Positions 59,053 to 64,000 of a stretch of DNA of 64,000 bases are shown piece after piece; within the stretch, counting starts at the first letter, position 1, and each line of letters starts with the position of its first letter. The stretch comes from Sulfurospirillum sp036802865 (GTDB lineage Bacteria; Campylobacterota; Campylobacteria; Campylobacterales; Sulfurospirillaceae), in contig NZ_DAIRVK010000001.1 of NCBI RefSeq assembly GCF_036802865.1, forward strand, positions 248,001-312,000, read 5' to 3'. The notes beneath the pieces are model-generated. The model made no database searches and was not told where the DNA came from. It saw nothing but the letters and a program-made list of their open reading frames with translations. The position numbers and the translations under genes were made by a program.

Positions 59053-59058
59053 TATAAT
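59053..59058 (+). promoter_or_regulatory. -10 box of the aroQ-flhF operon
   Basis: TATAAT preceded by TTGA, 30 nt before the aroQ ATG. The RBS AAAGG lies at 59077-59081. It may drive the whole compact run through fliA. Confidence 0.6.
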
Positions 59059-59087
59059 AAGACTAAATTTTAAACAAAAGGTAACCA

Positions 59088-59573
59088 ATGAAAGTTGTCG
59101 TGATTCAAGGTCCAAATCTTAATATGCTCGGTCACAGAGAGCAAAGCATTTATGGCGGTATGAAACTGGAAGAGATTCACTCTCAAATGGAAGCAGTTGC
59201 AAAACAAAATGGTTTTGAAATTGAGTTTTTTCAATCCAATTTAGAGGGTGAGATCGTTGATCGTATTCAAGAGTGTTTGGGTGATGCTGATGGTATCATC
59301 ATCAATCCAGCAGCTTATACACATACGTCTATCGCGATTCGTGATGCGATTAGTGCCGTTTCTTTGCCAGCGATTGAAGTGCATATCAGCAATATCTACA
59401 GACGTGAAGAGTTCCGTCAAAAAAGTATGACAGCTGCGGTTTGTACAGGTCAAATCAGTGGTTTTGGACCGTTTGGTTACCACCTTGCGATGATCTCAAT
59501 GATGCAAATGTTAGGTGAGCTTGATGCCCTTCGTAAAGCACAAGCTGCACAACAACAAGTAGCACAAGCGTAA
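59088..59573 (+). CDS. aroQ: Type II 3-dehydroquinate dehydratase
   Basis: 161 residues. VVIQGPNLNMLGHREQSIYGG with the catalytic Tyr, QSNLEGEIVDRIQ, INPAAYTHTSIAI and EVHISNIYRREEFR with catalytic His are typical. Third step of the shikimate pathway. The C-terminus has an Ala/Gln-rich tail (KAQAAQQQVAQ). It begins the plus-strand run also seen in Helicobacter as I recall it. Confidence 0.96.
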   Translation: MKVVVIQGPNLNMLGHREQSIYGGMKLEEIHSQMEAVAKQNGFEIEFFQSNLEGEIVDRIQECLGDADGIIINPAAYTHTSIAIRDAISAVSLPAIEVHISNIYRREEFRQKSMTAAVCTGQISGFGPFGYHLAMISMMQMLGELDALRKAQAAQQQVAQA

Positions 59574-59574
59574 C

Positions 59575-60603
59575 GTGAATTATATACTCCAAGATGAAAA
59601 TGCACAGTACTTTGAGTGCGGCTTTTCATGCGACCATGCGGTTTTTCTGAGACTTGGAAGTGAGGCATTTTTTATTACCGATGCACGTTATACAACAGAA
59701 GCATCAGGGATTATCAAAAATGCGACTGTTTTAGAGGGAGATAGGCGCGATTTGCTTAAAACAGCGCGCCTATTAATCCGAAAAAGTGGCATTAAATCCT
59801 TGATGTACAATCCTTCTGAGTGGAATGTCGATGCGTACGCAACATTGAGTGATAAACTGAGCCTTAATTTTCAGAAAAAACCTAATTTTTCGCAACGAAA
59901 ACGCATTATCAAAACAGAAGCTGAACTTGATCTTCTCAAGAAAGCTGCACTTTTTGGTAAAGATGCATTTCATCGTTTTGGAGAATTTTTAAAACGCGAT
60001 GGTTTGGGCATAGATGAGATGATAGCACATTTTGAAGCCGAGTCTATTTTTAAACATCGCGGTGCGTTGGAACTCAGTTTTGCTCCTATTGTAGCATTGG
60101 GTGAAAATGCGGCAAAACCACATGCTCTTCCTACGCATAAAACACTTCAAAAAGGTGAACTTGTGCTTTTGGATGCAGGTGTGAAATACCAGCGTTACTG
60201 CTCTGATAGAACACGAACAAGCTTTTTTGACGAGCATTTTAATTTTGAAAAAGAACAGCATTTCAAAGAGACCCTTAAACAGAAAGTTTATGATACAGTG
60301 TTGTTTGCTCAAGAGGCTGCTTTGAAAGCAGTCAAAGTGGGAGTAAAAGCGAAAGAAATCGATAAAGCTGCACGCGATGTGATTGACAAAGCGGGTTTTG
60401 GTCAGTTCTTTATTCATTCAACAGGTCATGGCGTGGGACTCGACATTCATGAATTACCAGTCATTGGTTCACGTTCTGAGACGATCATTGAAGAAAATAT
60501 GGTTTTTACCATAGAGCCAGGGATTTACCTACCAGAGCAGTTTGGCGTGAGGATTGAAGATACTATCATTGCTCGCAAAGACGGCGCTGAGGTTCTGGGG
60601 TGA
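59575..60603 (+). CDS. pepQ: M24 family Xaa-Pro peptidase
   Basis: 342 residues, start GTG 59575. Creatinase-like N-terminal domain, then a pita-bread domain with metal ligands in LLDAGVKYQRYCSDRTR (Asp, Asp), STGHGVGLDIHE (His), TIEPGIY (Glu) and VRIEDT (Glu). Cleaves X-Pro dipeptides or N-terminal X-Pro bonds. The position between aroQ and folK matches Helicobacter pylori pepQ as I recall. It overlaps folK by 4 nt. Confidence 0.88.
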   Translation: MNYILQDENAQYFECGFSCDHAVFLRLGSEAFFITDARYTTEASGIIKNATVLEGDRRDLLKTARLLIRKSGIKSLMYNPSEWNVDAYATLSDKLSLNFQKKPNFSQRKRIIKTEAELDLLKKAALFGKDAFHRFGEFLKRDGLGIDEMIAHFEAESIFKHRGALELSFAPIVALGENAAKPHALPTHKTLQKGELVLLDAGVKYQRYCSDRTRTSFFDEHFNFEKEQHFKETLKQKVYDTVLFAQEAALKAVKVGVKAKEIDKAARDVIDKAGFGQFFIHSTGHGVGLDIHELPVIGSRSETIIEENMVFTIEPGIYLPEQFGVRIEDTIIARKDGAEVLG

Positions 60604-61067
60604 AGTTAGAACGTATTCGTTTTTTCCCTACCTGTAAAAAGGCTAAAAAGCATTTTGCACACCGTGTTGTTATAGGATTGGGTGGCAATGAAGGTGATGT
60701 TAAGAAACGCTTTGTCAAGCTTTACCGTACATTTTTAAACGATCCACGGTTTTTTATTCAAGAGAGTTCAGCCGTCCTTAAAAACCCACCCTTTGGCTAC
60801 CTTGATCAGCCTGATTTTTACAATGCTGTCATGGTGTTACAAACATCCTTAAGTGCAAAAGCTTTGCTAAAAGTACTTTTACAGGTAGAGCATTTTTTTG
60901 GGCGTGTAAGGCTTTTTAAAAATGGACCAAGAACGCTGGATTTAGATATAATATTTTTCGATAATCAAAAGATTCAACAACCTAACTTAATCGTTCCACA
61001 TCCTAGATGGCAGGAGCGAGCATCGGTTATCGTTCCACTCTTTACGCTAAAAAGTTTTAAAGGATAG
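60600..61067 (+). CDS. folK: HPPK, folate pyrophosphokinase
   Basis: 155 residues, start GTG 60600. Family motifs are VVIGLGGNEGDV, FLNDPRFFIQESSAVLKNPPFG, and FGRVRLFKNGPRTLDLDIIFFDN with the two metal-binding Asp residues; PHPRWQERASVIVPL closes the domain. It pyrophosphorylates 6-hydroxymethyl-dihydropterin. A leading stretch of about 20 basic residues precedes the domain. It overlaps pepQ by 4 nt and is 2 nt from flhF. Confidence 0.93.
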   Translation: MKLERIRFFPTCKKAKKHFAHRVVIGLGGNEGDVKKRFVKLYRTFLNDPRFFIQESSAVLKNPPFGYLDQPDFYNAVMVLQTSLSAKALLKVLLQVEHFFGRVRLFKNGPRTLDLDIIFFDNQKIQQPNLIVPHPRWQERASVIVPLFTLKSFKG

Positions 61068-61069
61068 AG

Positions 61070-62356
61070 GTGAAATTTCATACGTTTAGTGGTGAAACAC
61101 CAGCAGAAGCACTCAAGCAGGCTCAACACGAGTGTGGCGAAAATGCTTTAGTCATAAGCACCAAGCAGATTCGCAAAAAAACCATCAGCACTTCAGCACT
61201 TTATGAAGTTGTGGTGGCAGTCGAAGAAGATCAGCCTATGCCCCCAACTCCTCAAAAACAACCAGAACCAAGGCCTGAGCACAAATACAAAAGTGGCGAA
61301 GATGTTCTCTTTAGCCTCTCTGAAGCGGCAAAGCAGATCTCTCAGATTGCACAAGCAACAGGCGATATTGGAAGCTCAAACGCTTCTAGACAAGCGGAGA
61401 GGGCACAAAACAATGAAGGCATTGGCGAGATTAAATGTGAGATAACAAAACTTGCGGATAAAATTAAACTCATCCAAGAGATGTTCTGGGAAGAGCGAGC
61501 CCCGCACCGCAATAATTTAGCGATTCCTTCAGAATTTTCAGAAATTTACAAACTCGCTAAAACGAGTGGAATGGGTGAAGATCATTTAGAAAATATCATG
61601 AACTTAACCTTAGAACATATGCCCGTACGCATGAAAAACAGCAGTGAGACGATTAAGCGCTATTTTCAAGTCTTACTTCGCAAACTCATCCCTGTGCGTA
61701 TGGAAACGGAATTGCCCAAAAGTAATAAACGTATCATGATGTTTGTAGGCCCTACGGGTGTGGGTAAAACAACAACGATTGCTAAGCTTGCTGCACGTTA
61801 CTCGTACATTCAAGAAAAGCGTGCCAAAGTAGGTATTATTACGCTTGACACGTATAGAATTGGAGCAGTAGAGCAACTCTTTCAGTATGCCAAAATGATG
61901 CGGTTACCGATAGAAGATGTGGTCGATCCTAATGATTTTAACAGCGCACTCTCCTCTCTTAGCCATTGCGATGTTATTCTCATCGATACCGTAGGAAGTT
62001 CACAGTACGATAAAGATAAACTGATTAAACTCAATAAATTTATTCAAAGTTCTCAACTGCAAATTGATGTCAATTTGGTTCTTTCAGCGGGCAGTAAACT
62101 AGAAGATCTTAAAGAGATCTATAAAAACTTCTCCTTTCTTGATATTGACACGCTCATTTTTACAAAATTTGATGAAACCAAAGTTTTTGGAACGATATTT
62201 TCTTTGATTTACGATACGGATAAACCTGTGAGTTACTTTTCAATTGGTCAAGAGGTTCCTGATGACATTATCCCAGCATCCAGCGACTTTTTGGTTGAAT
62301 GTATTTTAGATGGTTTTGAGAAAAAAAGAGGTGAACATGGAAACGCAGGCGAATAA
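61070..62356 (+). CDS. flhF: Flagellar SRP-like GTPase FlhF
   Basis: 428 residues, start GTG 61070 (RBS AGAGG overlapping). N-terminal B domain (FHTFSGETPAEALKQA), a Pro/Gln/Glu linker, then NG domains with GPTGVGKTTT (about residue 227), TLDTYRIGAVEQL, IDTVGSSQYDK and TKFDE. FlhF sets polar placement and, in this phylum, is needed for flagellar gene expression. flhG starts within its last codons (20-nt overlap). Confidence 0.95.
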   Translation: MKFHTFSGETPAEALKQAQHECGENALVISTKQIRKKTISTSALYEVVVAVEEDQPMPPTPQKQPEPRPEHKYKSGEDVLFSLSEAAKQISQIAQATGDIGSSNASRQAERAQNNEGIGEIKCEITKLADKIKLIQEMFWEERAPHRNNLAIPSEFSEIYKLAKTSGMGEDHLENIMNLTLEHMPVRMKNSSETIKRYFQVLLRKLIPVRMETELPKSNKRIMMFVGPTGVGKTTTIAKLAARYSYIQEKRAKVGIITLDTYRIGAVEQLFQYAKMMRLPIEDVVDPNDFNSALSSLSHCDVILIDTVGSSQYDKDKLIKLNKFIQSSQLQIDVNLVLSAGSKLEDLKEIYKNFSFLDIDTLIFTKFDETKVFGTIFSLIYDTDKPVSYFSIGQEVPDDIIPASSDFLVECILDGFEKKRGEHGNAGE

Positions 62357-63209
62357 ACTACAAGAATTAGTCGGTGCGGCCTCAGCAAAAGAGCATAGCA
62401 ATACCAAATTTATTGCCATTACCAGTGGTAAAGGCGGTGTAGGTAAAAGTACCGTGAGTGCTAATATGGCAAATGTACTCTCCAACAATGGTTATAAAGT
62501 AGGTCTTTTTGATGCGGACATTGGTCTGGCGAATCTTGATGTCATTCTCAATGTTCGCATTGATAAAAATATTTTACATGTGCTCAAAGGTGAGTGCTCT
62601 TTACAAGATGTCATTGTACCAATTAAGAAAAATTTACTGCTTATTCCTGGAGAAAGTGGTGATGAGATTTTAAAATACTCTGAGCAATTTTTGTTTGAAC
62701 GCTTTTTGGAAGAGACAAAAGTGCTCAATGATCTTGATTTTATGATTATTGATACGGGTGCAGGTATTGGCGAGCATATACAGCTTTTTTTAGAAGCTGC
62801 CGATGAGGTCATTGTTGTCACGGTACCTGATCCTGCAGCAATTACGGATGCGTATGCAACGATTAAAATTACCAGTAAGACACAGTCCAATATTCATGTG
62901 ATTTTAAATATGACCAAAAGCGAAAAAGAGGCGCAACTTATTTTTGATAAGATCAATAAAGTAGCTATGGCAAATATCGGCAATGGTTTAAAACTGAACT
63001 TAATTGGTAAATTGCCTGAGGATAAACTCATTTCTAAGAGTATTAAACAACGCACACTTTTTACAAATGATGCTCCCAATTCACTTGCATCACTGGATAT
63101 GAAACGTATCGTCAACAATTTAGTTTATAAATTGGAACGAAAAGTGCTTAAAACGGATACGAATAAGAGTTTTGGAAGCTTCTTTAAGCGTATTATTGAG
63201 CAATTTTAG
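62337..63209 (+). CDS. flhG: Flagellar-number ATPase FlhG (MinD-like)
   Basis: 290 residues from ATG 62337 (RBS AGAGGTG); an in-frame ATG at 62310 adds nine residues. Deviant Walker A SGKGGVGKST near residue 30, LFDADIGLANLDV, and IDTGAGIGEH. FlhG restrains flagellar number with FlhF and, in Campylobacter, helps position division. C-terminal membrane-targeting helix (RIVNNLVYKLERKVLK). It overlaps flhF by 20 nt. Confidence 0.94.
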   Translation: METQANKLQELVGAASAKEHSNTKFIAITSGKGGVGKSTVSANMANVLSNNGYKVGLFDADIGLANLDVILNVRIDKNILHVLKGECSLQDVIVPIKKNLLLIPGESGDEILKYSEQFLFERFLEETKVLNDLDFMIIDTGAGIGEHIQLFLEAADEVIVVTVPDPAAITDAYATIKITSKTQSNIHVILNMTKSEKEAQLIFDKINKVAMANIGNGLKLNLIGKLPEDKLISKSIKQRTLFTNDAPNSLASLDMKRIVNNLVYKLERKVLKTDTNKSFGSFFKRIIEQF

Positions 63210-63231
63210 ATACATTTTGTAAAGGCATTAT

Positions 63232-63603
63232 ATGGTCAAATCAGAAAATTTCATCTACTTTTTCACGATATGTGGATTTTTTATAGGATTGATGTTTTCG
63301 ATATTGAATTTCTCAGAGCCAGAAGAGATACTTTTTTACACGTTAGAGATAACGCTGTTTTTTTATCTCATTATTCACGTTGCTGTGATGAATTTCTTTG
63401 ATTTCGACCGTATGGCGACATTTATTTTCGATAAGAAAGATCACGAAAATATTGGTGATTATTTTATTCAAGAGCTTGAAAACAGAGAAAAAGTGATGGA
63501 CAGTCTCTTAGCAAGCATTGATAATATGAACCAGCACTATGATAAGATCATGAAAGGCTCAATGGAGAGTAATGAATCCTACACTAAAAAAGCAGCAGCC
63601 TAA
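63232..63603 (+). CDS. Small membrane protein between flhG and fliA
   Basis: 123 residues. Two membrane helices (about 7-26 and 32-58) followed by an acidic/coiled-coil tail (FIQELENREKVMDSLLASIDNMNQHYDKIMKG). A gene of this kind sits at the same place in Campylobacter and Helicobacter as I recall (between flhG and fliA), so a flagella-related role is plausible but unproven. The 3' end contains the fliA start and overlaps it by 32 nt. Confidence 0.8.
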   Translation: MVKSENFIYFFTICGFFIGLMFSILNFSEPEEILFYTLEITLFFYLIIHVAVMNFFDFDRMATFIFDKKDHENIGDYFIQELENREKVMDSLLASIDNMNQHYDKIMKGSMESNESYTKKAAA

Positions 63604-64000
63604 TCCTTACAGCCAAAATCTTAAAAAAGAGCAAGACGAACTCGTTTTGCAATACCTTCCCGCAGTGCGTGCTATGGCGTATCGCCTGCGTGAAAGGCTT
63701 CCCGCTTCGGTAGATGTCAATGATTTGATTTCTATTGGTACTGAAGAGATGATTAAACTTTCCCGTCGTTATGATAAAGACCAAAATGACTCCTTCTGGG
63801 GCTATGGTAAAAAGCGCGTTTATGGTTCTATGCTTGATTTTTTACGATCACTGGATACGATGAGTAGAGCCAATAGACGTTTAATTAAAATGGTTGACCA
63901 TGAGATTACTGCTTATTTGGGTGAGCATGGAGACGAGCCTGATGATGCGTACTTGGCAAAAGTTTTAAATGAAGATATTGAAAAAATAGCGGAAGCTCGC
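63572..64000 (+). CDS. fliA: Flagellar sigma factor FliA (sigma-28), 3' end beyond window
   Basis: Partial; 143 codons visible from ATG 63572. Region 2 is recognisable: LPAVRAMAYRLRERLPASVDVNDLISIG, then SFWGYGKKRVYGSMLDFLRSLD, and the start of region 3 (NRRLIKMVDHEITAYLGE). It directs late flagellar genes. The start overlaps the preceding gene by 32 nt and has GGAG upstream. Confidence 0.93.
   Translation, partial: MNPTLKKQQPNPYSQNLKKEQDELVLQYLPAVRAMAYRLRERLPASVDVNDLISIGTEEMIKLSRRYDKDQNDSFWGYGKKRVYGSMLDFLRSLDTMSRANRRLIKMVDHEITAYLGEHGDEPDDAYLAKVLNEDIEKIAEAR

Noticed and set aside
62337..63209. The MinD-like ATPase as partner of minC at 9.6 kb
   Set aside because: It lies between flhF and fliA and has the FlhG layout, so it is the flagellar ATPase rather than MinD.
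1..64000. CRISPR arrays, rRNA/tRNA genes, insertion sequences and prophage
   Set aside because: No regularly spaced repeats, RNA gene signatures, transposase or phage structural proteins were seen on either strand.

Overview
This window looks like the chromosome of a member of the Campylobacterota (formerly Epsilonproteobacteria), most probably Sulfurospirillum or a close relative. The DNA is AT-rich and densely coding. Gene order matches what I recall from Campylobacter and Helicobacter at several points: ppx/gppA-ferredoxin-cosR-folB-plsY; M23 peptidase-lpxC-tsaB-thrB-ylxR-infB-rbfA-rimP; and sppA/mqnF beside aroQ-pepQ-folK-flhF-flhG-fliA. A futalosine-pathway deaminase, MenG and Psr-type respiratory enzymes point to menaquinone-based anaerobic sulfur respiration. 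No rRNA, tRNA, CRISPR array, insertion sequence or prophage was seen.

Layout. 1-4.3 kb (minus): Ppx/GppA phosphatase (cut by the window edge), ferredoxin, a sensor kinase with a CosR/HsrA-type regulator, FolB and PlsY. 4.3-17.2 kb (plus): NAD synthesis (nadA, nadC), flhB, a DHH phosphoesterase, M23 peptidase, minC, lpxC, tsaB, thrB, ylxR, the infB-rbfA-rimP translation block and ribD. 17.2-19.3 kb: a TauE-like permease, a DUF309 protein, an 0.8-kb non-coding stretch and a cold-shock gene. 19.3-38.8 kb: a sulfur-respiration and signalling island. 38.8-51.4 kb: mixed housekeeping and signalling genes (radical SAM enzyme, PpaC, TraT, MenG, XseA, two GGDEF proteins, adenine/adenosine deaminase). 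51.4-56.9 kb: FMN-riboswitch-controlled ribB, a LysR/YeiH pair, glutathione peroxidase, an AT-rich SEC-C gene and a YitT protein. 56.9-64 kb: sppA and mqnF (minus), then aroQ-pepQ-folK-flhF-flhG-orf-fliA (plus), with fliA cut by the edge.

The island at 19.3-38.8 kb is the most interesting part. It holds a TsdA-type dihaem cytochrome c and two paralogous PsrABC/PhsABC-type molybdoenzyme operons separated by a FIST-PAS-GGDEF-EAL protein. It is bracketed by two paralogous sensory modules, each made of an OmpR-type regulator, a histidine kinase and a separate membrane-anchored Cache-domain protein with no output domain. The tsdA and first psrA promoters share two AAATTKAC half-sites 11 bp apart, the same TAAGAT -10 element 18 bp after the second half-site, and identical spacing to the start codon. 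That suggests one response regulator controls both.

Other points of interest are a radical SAM enzyme fused to an MnmC-type methyltransferase (probable tRNA wobble-uridine modification), a CosR-like regulator that keeps a canonical receiver and has a partner kinase, two genes whose best starts are non-AUG/GUG/UUG codons (ATA and ATC), and a strongly recurrent TTACATGTAA palindrome found in all three coding phases. Everything here was read by eye; family assignments come from motif recognition, not database searches.
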